A stretch of DNA of 64,000 bases from Actinomycetota bacterium. Lineage in GTDB: Bacteria; Actinomycetota; Actinomycetes; Nanopelagicales; Nanopelagicaceae. The position numbers and the translations under genes are program-made. The stretch's first letter is position 1. Each line of letters begins with the position of its first letter. Positions 1 to 10,814 of this stretch are shown one piece after another. The stretch lies in NCBI GenBank assembly GCA_009698815.1, contig WLPJ01000001.1:93567-157566 (forward strand), in the 5' to 3' direction. The notes beneath the pieces were generated by a model. The model saw nothing but the letters and a program-made list of their open reading frames with translations. It did no database searches and had not been told where the DNA came from.

Positions 1-2
1 CT

Positions 3-60
3 AAGTTTTCTGTAGATAAGAAACCAAGAGAAATTTCAGAGATAAAAGGAGATGTGGAGT
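3..60 (+). CDS. C-terminal tail of an upstream CDS (partial, product unknown)
   Basis: Frame open from base 3 (KFSVDKKPREISEIKGDVE) to a TAG at 58-60, just upstream of the next ORF; too short to identify. Confidence 0.4.
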
Positions 61-64
61 AGCA

Positions 65-745
65 ATGTCAAAGGCAAAGAATCCAGCAGGCGGAAAAGAT
101 AACTTCACTCGCAATTTAGTGATTGCAGTTGTCGTCGGTGTCGTCTTGATCATGCTTGTTCCAACTTTACTTTCCAAGCAGACAGATACCAGCGCGGCGA
201 TTCCTGCTAGCGTCTCGGCCGAAGATGGATATGGAATTGTCTTTAATAAAGAGTTAACTGGTGCGCCTTTTATCGAAATTTATGAGGATTTACAGTGCCC
301 AGCGTGTGCTCGTTTCGAAAGCATTGCTGGTGAATACATTGAAGAACTTATTACGACCAAGAAAGCAAAAATTGCTTTCCACACGCTCTCATTCCTGGGC
401 GGGGAATCACAGATCGCCGCTAATGCCGCCGCATGCTCAGCCGATGAAGGAAAGTTCTTGCAACTTCATAAAACTCTATTTGCTAACCAGCCAAGTGAAA
501 ACTCAGGTGCATGGACATCTTCTTATTTCTCAACTCTTGGTCTCGGTCTTGGCATCTCTAGTCCTGAATATGACAAATGTGTTTCTAGCAATAAATATAT
601 GGGTTGGGTAAAGAACGTGGCCGACGAAGGTGCAAAACGCAACATCAACTCAACTCCAACAATATTCATCAATGGAAAAGAAATTGATCGTGAAAGAGCC
701 TACGCAAGTTTGGCTGAATTCATGCTCGCCATCGAAAAAGCGTAG
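65..745 (+). CDS. Membrane-anchored DsbA-family thiol-disulfide oxidoreductase
   Basis: N-terminal TM segment (NLVIAVVVGVVLIMLVPTLL), CPAC active site in YEDLQCPACARFE, C-terminal STPTIFINGKEI cis-Pro loop; GGAG upstream. Confidence 0.9.
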   Translation: MSKAKNPAGGKDNFTRNLVIAVVVGVVLIMLVPTLLSKQTDTSAAIPASVSAEDGYGIVFNKELTGAPFIEIYEDLQCPACARFESIAGEYIEELITTKKAKIAFHTLSFLGGESQIAANAAACSADEGKFLQLHKTLFANQPSENSGAWTSSYFSTLGLGLGISSPEYDKCVSSNKYMGWVKNVADEGAKRNINSTPTIFINGKEIDRERAYASLAEFMLAIEKA

Positions 746-747
746 CC

Positions 748-1587
748 ATGATTAAGTCGATACCGACTCCGACTCTGTCGCAGGTTGCTATCGGCCCACT
801 TATATTTCATTTTTATGCACTCTGCATAATTGCGGGTATCGCCCTGGCCATTTGGCTGGGGGATAAGCGGCTAATTTCTGCAGGTGCCAAGCAAGGACTG
901 CAACTAAAGGGAGTGGTCTCGGAAGTTGCAGTAATTGCGGTGCCAGCTGGAATTATTGGTGGGCGTCTCTATCACGTAATAACCACGCCAGATCAATACT
1001 TTGGATCGAACGGTGATCTGCTCGCAATCTTGAAGATTTGGAATGGCGGTCTCGGTATTTGGGGCGCTATCGCACTTGGTGTACTTGGTGCGCTGATTTC
1101 ATATCGCAGATTGCGCAAAGAAATGGAGTTGCCAAGTTTTGCAGTTTTTCTAGATGCGCTAGCTCCGGGAATTCTATTTGCGCAAGCCATCGGTCGTTTC
1201 GGCAATTGGTTTAATGCAGAACTATTTGGCCGACCACTTGATACTTGGTGGGGGCTGGAAATTCCATATAAATATCGGCCGCGTGGGTATGGACTTGTCG
1301 AAACATTTCATCCGACATTTCTATATGAAGCGATCTGGAGCTCAGTCTTAGCGATTGTTCTGATCATCCTTGGAAAACGATGGGCAAGCGGTGCAACATT
1401 TGCAATTTATATCGCGGGATATTCGCTCGGCCGCTTCTTTATCGAAGGTTTACGAATAGATGCTGCTCAAGATATTGGTGGTCTGCGGCTTAACCAATGG
1501 ACCAGTATTGCCATCATATTCCTAGGTTTATTCCTTTTTTATCGGCTACAGCGCAAGCCACCAATACTTATTACCGAAGAAAAATAA
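748..1587 (+). CDS. lgt: Prolipoprotein diacylglyceryl transferase
   Basis: Multi-TM protein with the Lgt signature GRFGNWFNAELFGRP and C-terminal GRFFIEGLR; next to gltB as in other actinobacteria. Confidence 0.95.
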   Translation: MIKSIPTPTLSQVAIGPLIFHFYALCIIAGIALAIWLGDKRLISAGAKQGLQLKGVVSEVAVIAVPAGIIGGRLYHVITTPDQYFGSNGDLLAILKIWNGGLGIWGAIALGVLGALISYRRLRKEMELPSFAVFLDALAPGILFAQAIGRFGNWFNAELFGRPLDTWWGLEIPYKYRPRGYGLVETFHPTFLYEAIWSSVLAIVLIILGKRWASGATFAIYIAGYSLGRFFIEGLRIDAAQDIGGLRLNQWTSIAIIFLGLFLFYRLQRKPPILITEEK

Positions 1588-1610
1588 TCGATATCAGGTA
1601 GGCTCAGCAC

Positions 1611-2333
1611 ATGGCACTAGAAGATGTATACCAACGCAATCTGCATCACCGCAGTCACAGAGCGGGATGGTTGCGTGCTGCCGTACTAGGTGCAAATGAT
1701 GGTTTAGTTTCGACCGCATCCTTAATGATTGGTATTACTGCAGCGAAAATTGGCGGCGCCGATTCGCAAGCGTTTCTTGTGACAGCAGGTGCTGCCGGAA
1801 TTGTTGCTGGAGCAATGTCTATGGCAGTTGGCGAATATGTTTCAGTGCGTTCTCAGAATGATATTGAAGAGTCAGATCGGCTTCTTGAGATTGAGCATCT
1901 AAAGGTTGATCCAGAAGCAGAGTTGCTCGAACTACAACAGATTTATATTAGTCGTGGGCTAAATTCTGACCTGGCGCTGCAAGTTGCAACTGCCATGCAT
2001 GAACGTGATCCGCTAGAAGCGCATTTACGCGATGAGCTTGGACAATTTGCACATACCAAAGCGCGTCCCGTGCAGGCCGCGGTTGCATCTGCTGCCGCAT
2101 TTACATCAGGTGGCTTAATTCCATTTGCTGGTGCATTTGCCCCAACGACTGGCCAGGTGGCACTTAGCATCGTTGGGTTTACGGTAATTGGTTTGTTCTT
2201 TACTGGAATTATTAGCGCTAAAACCGCTGGATCAAAGATTCTGGCCCCAACCCTGCGCGTAATCCTGGGCGGTTGCATCGGAATGGCAATCACCGCGGGC
2301 ATCGGCCAGATTCTGCATGTGAGCGGTATCTAA
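1611..2333 (+). CDS. VIT1/CCC1-family transporter (putative Fe/Mn transport)
   Basis: HRAGWLRAAVLGANDGLVSTASLMIG and AGAMSMAVGEYVSVRSQ are VIT/CCC1 family motifs. Confidence 0.9.
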   Translation: MALEDVYQRNLHHRSHRAGWLRAAVLGANDGLVSTASLMIGITAAKIGGADSQAFLVTAGAAGIVAGAMSMAVGEYVSVRSQNDIEESDRLLEIEHLKVDPEAELLELQQIYISRGLNSDLALQVATAMHERDPLEAHLRDELGQFAHTKARPVQAAVASAAAFTSGGLIPFAGAFAPTTGQVALSIVGFTVIGLFFTGIISAKTAGSKILAPTLRVILGGCIGMAITAGIGQILHVSGI

Positions 2334-2485
2334 CTCACATCCGCTTAAAACCACGCTTTCGGTATGCCCAATTGGTCTATCTATTGCTACCCTTTTGCCT
2401 TACGACGATCTGCGGATCGTTGATCTTTAGGGCCAAAGTTGTCCCTCACTAAATTTCAAGTGTGGACAACAGGAGTGTGAATCAG

Positions 2486-5400
2486 ATGGTCCTTGCATCT
2501 AATTATCCAGCACGTGTTGGTCTTTACGACCCAGCAAATGAGCATGATGCATGCGGTGTTGCAATGGTTGCCACGCTTAAGAAAATTGCAACCCACGACA
2601 TTGTTGCTAAAGCGCTAACTGCTTTACGCAACATGGAACACCGTGGCGCATCTGGTGCCGAACCAGACAGTGGTGACGGAGCGGGAATTTTAATTCGGGT
2701 CCCAGATACTTTTTATCGCGCGGTTGTCGGGTTTGATCTTCCCGCAGAAGGCTCGTATGCAACAGGTATTGCATTCATCGCCCAAGGCGCCGAAGTTCGT
2801 GATGAAATCTCCAAGATTGCAGCGCAAGAAGGTCTTGTCGTATTAGGTTGGCGCGAGCTTCCAATTGATTCAACTTCACTTGGTCAGACTGCGTTATCTG
2901 TAATGCCAAAGTTTGAACAACTCTTTCTGGCGGGTAAGAATAAAGAAAGTGGAATTGAGTTAGACCGTTTAACTTTTTGCTTGCGAAAGCGTGCCGAGCA
3001 CGCACTTGAGCTTTACTTCTCTTCCCTCTCATCTCAAACAATTGTCTACAAGGGAATGCTTACCACCGGTCAGCTTGAAGAATTCTTCCCTGACCTAAGT
3101 GACGAACGTGTCGTGTCGCCTTTAGCGCTTGTGCATTCACGTTTTTCTACCAATACATTTCCATCATGGCCGCTGGCCCACCCTTACCGATTTATTGCCC
3201 ACAATGGTGAAATTAACACTGTAAAAGGTAACCGCAACTGGATGCGCGCGCGCGAATCTTTGTTAGCCAGTGAACTAATTCCAGGTGACTTGAATCGGTT
3301 ATTTCCAATCGTGGAAATGTCGGGTAGTGATTCAGCATCCTTTGATGAAGTTCTAGAACTTCTCTATCTTGGTGGACGCTCACTTCCACATTCAGTTTTG
3401 ATGATGATTCCGGAAGCTTGGGAGAATCACACAACTATGTCGCAGAAGCGACGTGATTTTTATGCCTTCCACGCATCTCTAATGGAGCCTTGGGATGGAC
3501 CAGCCTGTGTCACATTTACCGATGGTCATCAAGTCGGCGCCGTACTTGATCGCAATGGACTTCGTCCGTCGCGTTTTTGGGTTACCGATGATGGGCTAGT
3601 TGTACTTGCATCTGAAGTTGGCGTATTAGATTTTCCTGCAGAAAAGATCGTTCGCAAGGGTCGCCTGCAACCAGGCAAGATGTTCTTAGTAGATATTGAA
3701 GCTGGTCGAATCATTGAAGATGATGAGATTAAAGATTCCTTAGCAGATAGCGCTCCTTATGGGCAGTGGCTTGAAGCGGGAATGATAATGCTAAGTGATC
3801 TTCCTTCCAGAGAACATATTGTCTATCCACACTCATCGGTTGTGCGTCGCCAACGTGCCTTCGGATACACCGAAGAAGAGTTACGTATTTTATTAACGCC
3901 GATGGCGAAAAACGGTATGGAAGCGTTGGGCTCTATGGGAACTGATTCTCCAATAGCAGCGCTATCTGAGAAACCACGTTTGTTATTTGATTACTTCTCA
4001 CAACTTTTCGCACAAGTTACTAATCCGCCTCTTGATGCTATTCGTGAAGAATTAGTGACAAGTCTGGGCGGCTCTATTGGACCAGAACACAATTTATTAG
4101 ACCCGGGTCCAGAATCCTGCCGTCAAATATCTTTAGCATTCCCAGTTATTGATAATGATGAGTTATCAAAGATCATTCACGTAAATGCTGATGATGAGTA
4201 CCCAGAGTTAGAAGCCTATGTTGTGCGCGGACTCTTTCCGGTTTCGGGTGATGGAAATACTTTGCAGACTCGTTTGGAGGAAATTAAACGCGAAGTATCT
4301 GGCGCAATCGCAGCGGGTGCTCACATAATCGTTCTCTCTGATCGCAATGGAGATGCTGAGGATGCTCCCATCCCATCACTCCTACTCACCGCCGCCGTTC
4401 ATCATCATTTGATCCGTGAAAAAACTCGCACCAAGGTTGGACTAGTCGTTGAGGCCGGAGATGTTCGAGAAGTTCACCATGTCGCTCTTCTAATTGGTTA
4501 TGGCGCAGCTGCGGTAAATCCATACCTAGCCATGGAATCGGCTGAAGATTTGGTACTTCAAGGAGTTATAACCGGAATAACACCGGAAAAGGCAGTTCAC
4601 AATTTGATCAAGAGCCTTGGTAAGGGTGTTCTCAAAGTCATGTCGAAGATGGGTATTTCAACAATCGCTTCTTACACCGGCGCGCAAGTTTTTGAAGCCA
4701 TCGGATTAGCGCAAGAAGTTGTTGACGAATATTTTGTGGGAACTACATCTCGCTTAGGTGGAATAAGTTTGGACTTAATCGCCGAGGAAACTATCGCCCG
4801 ACACCACATCGCTTATCCACCGGGCGGAGAAATTCCAGGAAGTAAGCGCCTACCAATTGGTGGCGAATATCAGTGGCGCCGCGATGGCGAACCACATTTA
4901 TTTAATCCTGAGACAGTTTTTGCTTTGCAGCATTCCACTCGTTCAAAGCGCTATGACATCTTTAAGCGCTACACCAGCAAAGTTGACCAACAAAGTAAAT
5001 CTTTAATGACCTTACGTGGGCTCTTTGCATTTAAAGATGCAGAACGTCCTGCGATATCAATCGATGAGGTAGAGCCAATCTCTGAGATCATGAAACGTTT
5101 TTCAACAGGTGCGATGTCATACGGTTCAATTTCGCAAGAAGCCCATGAAACTTTAGCTATCGCCATGAACCGGTTGGGCGCTAAGTCCAACACTGGTGAG
5201 GGTGGAGAAGATCCAGAGCGATATATAGCAATGGAGAATGGCGATTCCAAGCGAAGTGCAATTAAGCAGGTCGCGAGCGGTCGATTTGGTGTGACAAGTG
5301 ATTACTTGGTAAATGCCGATGATATTCAAATAAAGATTGCGCAAGGGGCGAAACCTGGCGAAGGTGGCCAATTACCTGGCAACAAGGTTTATCCCTGGAT

Positions 5401-7003
5401 TGCAAAAGTTCGCTACTCAACTCCAGGTGTGGGGCTAATTTCACCTCCTCCACATCATGATATTTATTCCATCGAAGATTTAGCACAGCTAATTCATGAT
5501 TTAAAAAATGCCAATAAGAATGCGCGCATCCATGTGAAGTTAGTTGCTGAAGTCGGCGTCGGAACAGTTGCGGCAGGCGTATCTAAAGCACACGCCGATG
5601 TTGTCCTCATATCTGGTCACGATGGTGGAACCGGCGCTTCACCACTTACTTCGCTCAAGCATGCTGGTGCGCCTTGGGAACTCGGCCTGGCCGAAACACA
5701 ACAGACGCTATTGCTAAACGGCTTGCGCGATCGCATCGTTGTTCAAGCAGATGGCCAATTAAAGACTGGCCGCGATGTTGTTATTGCAGCGCTCCTTGGC
5801 GCCGAGGAATATGGTTTTGCAACTGCGCCACTAGTTGTCTCAGGATGCGTAATGATGCGCGTCTGTCATTTAGATACTTGCCCAGTCGGTGTTGCCACGC
5901 AAAATCCAGAGTTGCGTAAGAAATTTACCGGTAAGCCAGAGTTTGTAGAAACTTTCTTTGAATATATCGCCGAGGAAGTCCGCGAGATTTTGGCGCAGCT
6001 CGGTATGCGCACATTGCAAGAGGCTATCGGTCGCGTTGAATTTCTTGATACTCGTGATGCGGTAAACCACTGGAAGGCAAGTGGGTTGGATCTGGCTCCG
6101 CTATTGGTCCGCCCAGATGTTGATTCACCTTTATATCGCACAACTTTTCAAGATCATGGGCTTGCCGCTGCCCTCGATAATCAATTGATCTCACTTGCTT
6201 CGGCCGCTTTAGAAAATGGTGAGCCAGTTCGTATTGATCTTCCGGTTCGTAACGTGAACCGAACAGTCGGAACAATGTTGGGAGCAGAAGTCACTCGTCG
6301 TTATGGGGCAGATGGCCTGCCGGCTGGAACTATTGATGTGACACTTCATGGCTCTGCTGGACAATCACTTGGCGCGTTCCTGCCACGTGGTGTCGCTATC
6401 CGTCTTTATGGAGATAGCAATGACTATGTTGGCAAGGGAATTTCTGGCGGGCGAGTAGTCCTGCGCCCTGATGAGCGCGCCGTTTTTGCATCCAATGAAA
6501 ACGTAATTGCTGGAAATGTAATTGGCTACGGAGCAACTTCCGGTGAAATATTTATTCGCGGGCTAGTGGGTGAGCGATTCTGCGTTCGAAACTCAGGAGC
6601 CACCGCTGTTGTTGAGGGAATCGGCGATCATGGTTGTGAATACATGACAGGTGGCGCAGTTGTTGTTCTTGGCCGCACTGGTCGCAACTTTGCAGCTGGC
6701 ATGTCCGGTGGTCGCGCATTCGTTCTCGATTTGATTCCAGCACTTGTGAACTCCGAGATGGTGGATATTTTGGCCATTCCAGAAGATCAGAAAGAGGCGC
6801 TTAAGAGTTATGTTTCTGCATTCCATGCCGAAACTGGTTCAGAAGTTGCATCACAATTATTAAAGGATTGGCCTGCATCGCTAAACCGGTTCTCGCTAGT
6901 GATGCCGCGTGATTATGCGCGAGTACTAAAGGCAATTGAGCGAGCAAATAAAGATGGCTTACCAGTTGATCAATATGTGATGGAGGTTGCAGCAAATGGC
7001 TGA
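2486..7003 (+). CDS. gltB: Glutamate synthase, large subunit
   Basis: 1.5 kaa ORF with N-terminal glutaminase ([10 protein letters not shown]), FMN/3Fe-4S region ([15 protein letters not shown]) and C-terminal GXGXG domain. ATG at 2486 preferred over GTG 2462 because AGGAG lies at 2470. Confidence 0.96.
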   Translation: MVLASNYPARVGLYDPANEHDACGVAMVATLKKIATHDIVAKALTALRNMEHRGASGAEPDSGDGAGILIRVPDTFYRAVVGFDLPAEGSYATGIAFIAQGAEVRDEISKIAAQEGLVVLGWRELPIDSTSLGQTALSVMPKFEQLFLAGKNKESGIELDRLTFCLRKRAEHALELYFSSLSSQTIVYKGMLTTGQLEEFFPDLSDERVVSPLALVHSRFSTNTFPSWPLAHPYRFIAHNGEINTVKGNRNWMRARESLLASELIPGDLNRLFPIVEMSGSDSASFDEVLELLYLGGRSLPHSVLMMIPEAWENHTTMSQKRRDFYAFHASLMEPWDGPACVTFTDGHQVGAVLDRNGLRPSRFWVTDDGLVVLASEVGVLDFPAEKIVRKGRLQPGKMFLVDIEAGRIIEDDEIKDSLADSAPYGQWLEAGMIMLSDLPSREHIVYPHSSVVRRQRAFGYTEEELRILLTPMAKNGMEALGSMGTDSPIAALSEKPRLLFDYFSQLFAQVTNPPLDAIREELVTSLGGSIGPEHNLLDPGPESCRQISLAFPVIDNDELSKIIHVNADDEYPELEAYVVRGLFPVSGDGNTLQTRLEEIKREVSGAIAAGAHIIVLSDRNGDAEDAPIPSLLLTAAVHHHLIREKTRTKVGLVVEAGDVREVHHVALLIGYGAAAVNPYLAMESAEDLVLQGVITGITPEKAVHNLIKSLGKGVLKVMSKMGISTIASYTGAQVFEAIGLAQEVVDEYFVGTTSRLGGISLDLIAEETIARHHIAYPPGGEIPGSKRLPIGGEYQWRRDGEPHLFNPETVFALQHSTRSKRYDIFKRYTSKVDQQSKSLMTLRGLFAFKDAERPAISIDEVEPISEIMKRFSTGAMSYGSISQEAHETLAIAMNRLGAKSNTGEGGEDPERYIAMENGDSKRSAIKQVASGRFGVTSDYLVNADDIQIKIAQGAKPGEGGQLPGNKVYPWIAKVRYSTPGVGLISPPPHHDIYSIEDLAQLIHDLKNANKNARIHVKLVAEVGVGTVAAGVSKAHADVVLISGHDGGTGASPLTSLKHAGAPWELGLAETQQTLLLNGLRDRIVVQADGQLKTGRDVVIAALLGAEEYGFATAPLVVSGCVMMRVCHLDTCPVGVATQNPELRKKFTGKPEFVETFFEYIAEEVREILAQLGMRTLQEAIGRVEFLDTRDAVNHWKASGLDLAPLLVRPDVDSPLYRTTFQDHGLAAALDNQLISLASAALENGEPVRIDLPVRNVNRTVGTMLGAEVTRRYGADGLPAGTIDVTLHGSAGQSLGAFLPRGVAIRLYGDSNDYVGKGISGGRVVLRPDERAVFASNENVIAGNVIGYGATSGEIFIRGLVGERFCVRNSGATAVVEGIGDHGCEYMTGGAVVVLGRTGRNFAAGMSGGRAFVLDLIPALVNSEMVDILAIPEDQKEALKSYVSAFHAETGSEVASQLLKDWPASLNRFSLVMPRDYARVLKAIERANKDGLPVDQYVMEVAANG

Positions 7004-8450
7004 TCCAAAGGGATTTATGACAACTCCACGTGAATTGCCAAAGCGTCGACCAATCGATGTCCGCATTCAAGATTGGAAGGAAGTCTATGAACCGCAAGGC
7101 CTGGAGCATCTGCAGAAACAAGCAGGGCGTTGCATGGATTGCGGAATTCCTTTCTGTCACGAAGGTTGCCCGCTCGGAAATCTAATTCCGGAATGGAACG
7201 ATTTAATGTGGCGCGGCGATAAGGAAGAAGCGATGGATCGACTTCACGCCACAAATAACTTCCCAGAATTTACTGGTCGCCTCTGTCCAGCACCTTGCGA
7301 AACTGCCTGCGTGGTAGCCATTAACGCGGACGCAGTAACAATTAAGCAAATAGAACTACGCACCATTGAAGAAGCCTTTAGCGCCGGAAATGTAAAACCG
7401 TTGCCGCCAGATCGCCTGACTGGCAAGACCGTTGCAGTCATTGGTTCTGGTCCTGCAGGTTTAGCAGCCGCACAACAGCTGACTCGCGCCGGACATACAG
7501 TTGTCGTGTACGAGCGCGCAGATAAAATTGGTGGACTTCTGCGCTATGGAATTCCAGAGTTTAAAATGGAGAAGAGCGTTCTTGATCGCCGTCTAAACCA
7601 AATGGAGAAAGAAGGCACTCGTTTCCGCCCAGGAGTAAATGTGGGAGTTGAGTTAACTGGAGCTGATCTACGTAGAAAATACAATGCGATAGTCCTAGCA
7701 ATCGGTGCTACGCAATGGCGCGACTTGCAAATTAAGGGCCGCGAAAATAAAGGCGTTTATCAAGCGATGGAATTCTTGCCTTGGGGAAATAAGCAAGCTC
7801 TCGGAGAAGTTACCAATCCAGATATAAATGTTGCGGGCAAGCACGTGGTGATTCTTGGTGGGGGAGATACTGGTGCCGATTGTTTAGGTACTTCTATCCG
7901 ACAAGGTGCTGCAAGTGTTACACAACTTGAGATTATGCCGCGTCCCACAGAAGAGCGACCAAGCGGACAACCTTGGCCAACTTATCCAATGATTTACCGT
8001 GTCTCATCTGCACACGAAGAACTTGATAACCGCATCTTCGCGGTTAGCACTGAAGAGTTCATCGGCGATGGCAATGGCAACCTCAAAGCGCTGAAAATAG
8101 TTGAGACAGAGTTTACTAATGGAAAGTTTGCACCGGTTCCAGGAACCGAAAAAGAGCTGCCTGCAGATTTTGTTTTCTTAGCGATGGGATTCACTGGTCC
8201 TGAAAAATCTGTACTCCTTGAACAACTTGAAGTTGAGTTAGATGATCGCGGAAATATTAAACGAGATGCAAATTATCAAAGCACCAGTGAGGGAGTCTTT
8301 GTGGCAGGAGATGCTGGCCGCGGACAATCTCTAATTGTCTGGGCGATCGCCGAAGGTCGTAGCGCTGCAGCGGGAGTCGATATACATCTGGAAGGTCAAA
8401 CGCAACTTCCTGCGCCAATTGAGCCAACTGATCGCTCTTTGGTGGTTTAA
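6996..8450 (+). CDS. gltD: Glutamate synthase, small subunit
   Basis: [23 protein letters not shown] and Rossmann motifs [14 protein letters not shown] and [18 protein letters not shown] at 6996 with GGAGG at 6982 overlaps the gltB stop. Confidence 0.95.
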   Translation: MADPKGFMTTPRELPKRRPIDVRIQDWKEVYEPQGLEHLQKQAGRCMDCGIPFCHEGCPLGNLIPEWNDLMWRGDKEEAMDRLHATNNFPEFTGRLCPAPCETACVVAINADAVTIKQIELRTIEEAFSAGNVKPLPPDRLTGKTVAVIGSGPAGLAAAQQLTRAGHTVVVYERADKIGGLLRYGIPEFKMEKSVLDRRLNQMEKEGTRFRPGVNVGVELTGADLRRKYNAIVLAIGATQWRDLQIKGRENKGVYQAMEFLPWGNKQALGEVTNPDINVAGKHVVILGGGDTGADCLGTSIRQGAASVTQLEIMPRPTEERPSGQPWPTYPMIYRVSSAHEELDNRIFAVSTEEFIGDGNGNLKALKIVETEFTNGKFAPVPGTEKELPADFVFLAMGFTGPEKSVLLEQLEVELDDRGNIKRDANYQSTSEGVFVAGDAGRGQSLIVWAIAEGRSAAAGVDIHLEGQTQLPAPIEPTDRSLVV

Positions 8451-8529
8451 ACCGATTTATTTCATTTAAATTCACGAGAAAAGTTCGACGAACTATCCGG
8501 TAATAATGACGATTAGATAAGGTAGCCAC

Positions 8530-9969
8530 ATGCGTCGCGCGAAGATTGTTTGCACAATGGGTCCAGCAGTTGATTCTCCAGAAAAAGTTCGGGAGTTAAT
8601 CGCAGCCGGCATGAATATGGCGCGGCTAAATCTTTCTCACGGCGGACATCCAGAGCATCAAGCGCGAATGGATCGCGTACGCGAAGCTGCCAAAGAGGCC
8701 GGCGTACCGATCGCGATCTTGGTTGATTTACAAGGTCCCAAGATTCGCTTAGCGAGATTTAAAGCAGGTCCACATGATTTGGTTCGTGGGGATATTTTCA
8801 CAATCACAACCGATGAAGTAGAAGGCACAAAGGACCGTGTTGGTACTACCTACAAAGGCCTACCGGGGGATTGCAAACCAGGAGATCGCATCCTGATCGA
8901 TGATGGAAAAGTAACTGTCGAAGTTGTTGAAGTAAAAGGCAACGATGTTGTTACAAAGGTGATCGAACCTGGCGCAGTAAGCAATAACAAGGGAATCAAT
9001 CTGCCGGGCGTTGCCGTTTCAGTCCCTGCGCTATCTGAAAAAGATATGGATGATCTGCGCTGGGGGCTAAAGGCCGGCGCTGATTTCATCGCCTTATCAT
9101 TTGTACGTAGCGCTGATGACATTGTCGATGTACACCGCATCATGGACGAAGTTGGGATTCGCATTCCAGTCATCGCAAAAATCGAAAAGCCGCAAGCCGT
9201 GGAAAATTTGCAGGGAATCGTAAACGCCTTCGATGGCATCATGGTTGCAAGAGGTGATCTGGGTGTGGAACTTCCTATTGAAGAAGTGCCTTTGGTACAA
9301 AAGCATTGCATCGAGTTAGCGCGCGAGGCTGCCAAGCCGGTAATTGTGGCGACGCAAATGTTGGATTCCATGATTACAAATTCCCGTCCGACTCGCGCCG
9401 AAGCAACAGATTGCGCCAATGCGGTGCTCGATGGTGCTGATGCTTTGATGCTTTCAGGTGAAACATCTGTCGGTGAATTTGCAATTGAAGCGGTGCAAAC
9501 TATGGCGCGCATTATTTCGCATACCGAACAAGGCGGCATGGACATGATTCGCCCAATGAAATCAACGCCAAAGACAAAAGGTGGCGCGATCACTAAGGCG
9601 GCAGCTGAGGTTGGTGCAATTGTTGGCGCAAAGTACCTTGTGACTTTTACACAATCTGGTGACTCGGCGCGACGCACTGCACGTTTGCGCTCACCAATTC
9701 CTATTTTGGCATTTACCCCAGAGATTGGAACCTATAACCGAATGGCCCTTGACTGGGGAGTAGAGCCTGAGTTAACGCCGGTGGTTAAACACACCGATGA
9801 AATGGTTATGCAAGCCGATACATTGTTATTAAGTACTAAGCGGTGCACTGAAGGCGAACTCGTTGTGATCGTCGCCGGATCTCCTCCTGGAATTCCGGGA
9901 TCAACTAATGCGATGCGCGTTCACCGCGTAGGCGATGCCGTGGGTGGCGCAGCTCCTGCTTACCGTTAA
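8530..9969 (+). CDS. pyk: Pyruvate kinase
   Basis: MRRAKIVCTMGPAVDSPEKV, GDLGVELPIEEVPLVQK, VIVATQMLDSM. Confidence 0.97.
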   Translation: MRRAKIVCTMGPAVDSPEKVRELIAAGMNMARLNLSHGGHPEHQARMDRVREAAKEAGVPIAILVDLQGPKIRLARFKAGPHDLVRGDIFTITTDEVEGTKDRVGTTYKGLPGDCKPGDRILIDDGKVTVEVVEVKGNDVVTKVIEPGAVSNNKGINLPGVAVSVPALSEKDMDDLRWGLKAGADFIALSFVRSADDIVDVHRIMDEVGIRIPVIAKIEKPQAVENLQGIVNAFDGIMVARGDLGVELPIEEVPLVQKHCIELAREAAKPVIVATQMLDSMITNSRPTRAEATDCANAVLDGADALMLSGETSVGEFAIEAVQTMARIISHTEQGGMDMIRPMKSTPKTKGGAITKAAAEVGAIVGAKYLVTFTQSGDSARRTARLRSPIPILAFTPEIGTYNRMALDWGVEPELTPVVKHTDEMVMQADTLLLSTKRCTEGELVVIVAGSPPGIPGSTNAMRVHRVGDAVGGAAPAYR

Positions 9970-9999
9970 GATTTGCTCTGAAAGTTAATAAGTAACAAC

Positions 10000-10072
10000 G
10001 CCTCGGTACTCCAACGGTAGAGAGGGCAGTCTCAAACACTGCATAGTGTCGGTTCGAATCCGACTCGAGGCA
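10000..10072 (+). tRNA. tRNA-Leu(CAA) by anticodon, with class I-length variable loop
   Basis: 7-bp acceptor GCCTCGG/TCGAGGC (G-U closing), anticodon stem-loop GCAGT-CTCAAAC-ACTGC (anticodon CAA), 5-nt variable region ATAGT, T-arm GTCGG-TTCGAAT-CCGAC, discriminator A; CCA not encoded. Confidence 0.85.
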
Positions 10073-10073
10073 C

Positions 10074-10676
10074 ATGAGTACCAATAGCGCCAATATAAAA
10101 CCTGCGATCCGAATTTTGGTTGCCGAGGATGAAGCGCTGATCCGTATGGATTTAGTTGAAATGTTAATTGAGGCAGGCTACGAAGTCGTCGCAGAAGCAT
10201 CAGATGGCGCACAGGCAATTGAACTCGCCCAATTACATAAACCAGATTTAGCAATTCTTGATGTAAAGATGCCGATCCTTGATGGAATTTCGGCTGCTGA
10301 AAAAATTATTGCCATTGCACCAGTACTTATGTTGACCGCTTTTTCACAGCGCGAACTTGTGGAACGAGCCCGTGATGCCGGTGTGATGGCCTATGTTGTA
10401 AAGCCATTTTCAATTGGTGATTTAGTTCCGGCTATCGAAATTGCAATCAGCAGGCATTTGCAGATGCGAACCCTGGCCGATGAAGTTGCTGACTTGCATG
10501 AACGACTTGAAACTCGCAAAATTATTGATCGCGCTAAAGGAATTTTAATGCAGGCGCTAAATCTGGCAGAACCTGAGGCTTTCTCGTGGATTCAAAGGGC
10601 TGCCATGGATCGCCGCCTAACCATGAAACAGGTCGCCCAAGCGGTTATCTCCCCAGATGCCGTTCCTGGCCGATAG
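10074..10676 (+). CDS. pdtaR: ANTAR-domain response regulator (PdtaR-like)
   Basis: N-terminal receiver domain (ILVAEDEALIRMDLVEML, LAILDVKMP, MLTAF, YVVKPF) and C-terminal ANTAR helix region (RKIIDRAKGILMQALNLAEPEAFSWIQRAAMDRRLTMKQVAQAV). Confidence 0.93.
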   Translation: MSTNSANIKPAIRILVAEDEALIRMDLVEMLIEAGYEVVAEASDGAQAIELAQLHKPDLAILDVKMPILDGISAAEKIIAIAPVLMLTAFSQRELVERARDAGVMAYVVKPFSIGDLVPAIEIAISRHLQMRTLADEVADLHERLETRKIIDRAKGILMQALNLAEPEAFSWIQRAAMDRRLTMKQVAQAVISPDAVPGR

Positions 10677-10774
10677 GCCAAATCTGACCGCAATAACGTA
10701 ATCAAACCTTTATATTTGTAGGCTCAACTTCTACTTGATAGATCGCGGGTCTGGCTTTAAACTTTCAGCCTCCC

Positions 10775-10786
10775 TGTCCCGGGACA
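10775..10786. promoter_or_regulatory. Perfect 12-bp palindrome TGTCCCGGGACA in livJ 5' region
   Basis: Direct reading; ends 28 nt upstream of the probable livJ ATG at 10815. Confidence 0.5.
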
Positions 10787-10814
10787 CATGCAAGAAAAAA
10801 CAGGAAGGCAATAC

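Noticed and set aside
261-611. 116-aa ORF in another frame inside the DsbA-like gene
   Set aside because: Fully nested in a convincing CDS; no domain recognised.
1943-2302. 119-aa antisense ORF in the VIT-family gene
   Set aside because: Complement of transmembrane-coding sequence; typical spurious ORF.
8850-9677. 275-aa antisense ORF inside pyk
   Set aside because: Overlaps a fully conserved pyruvate kinase; low-complexity S/T/A/P-rich translation typical of a shadow ORF.
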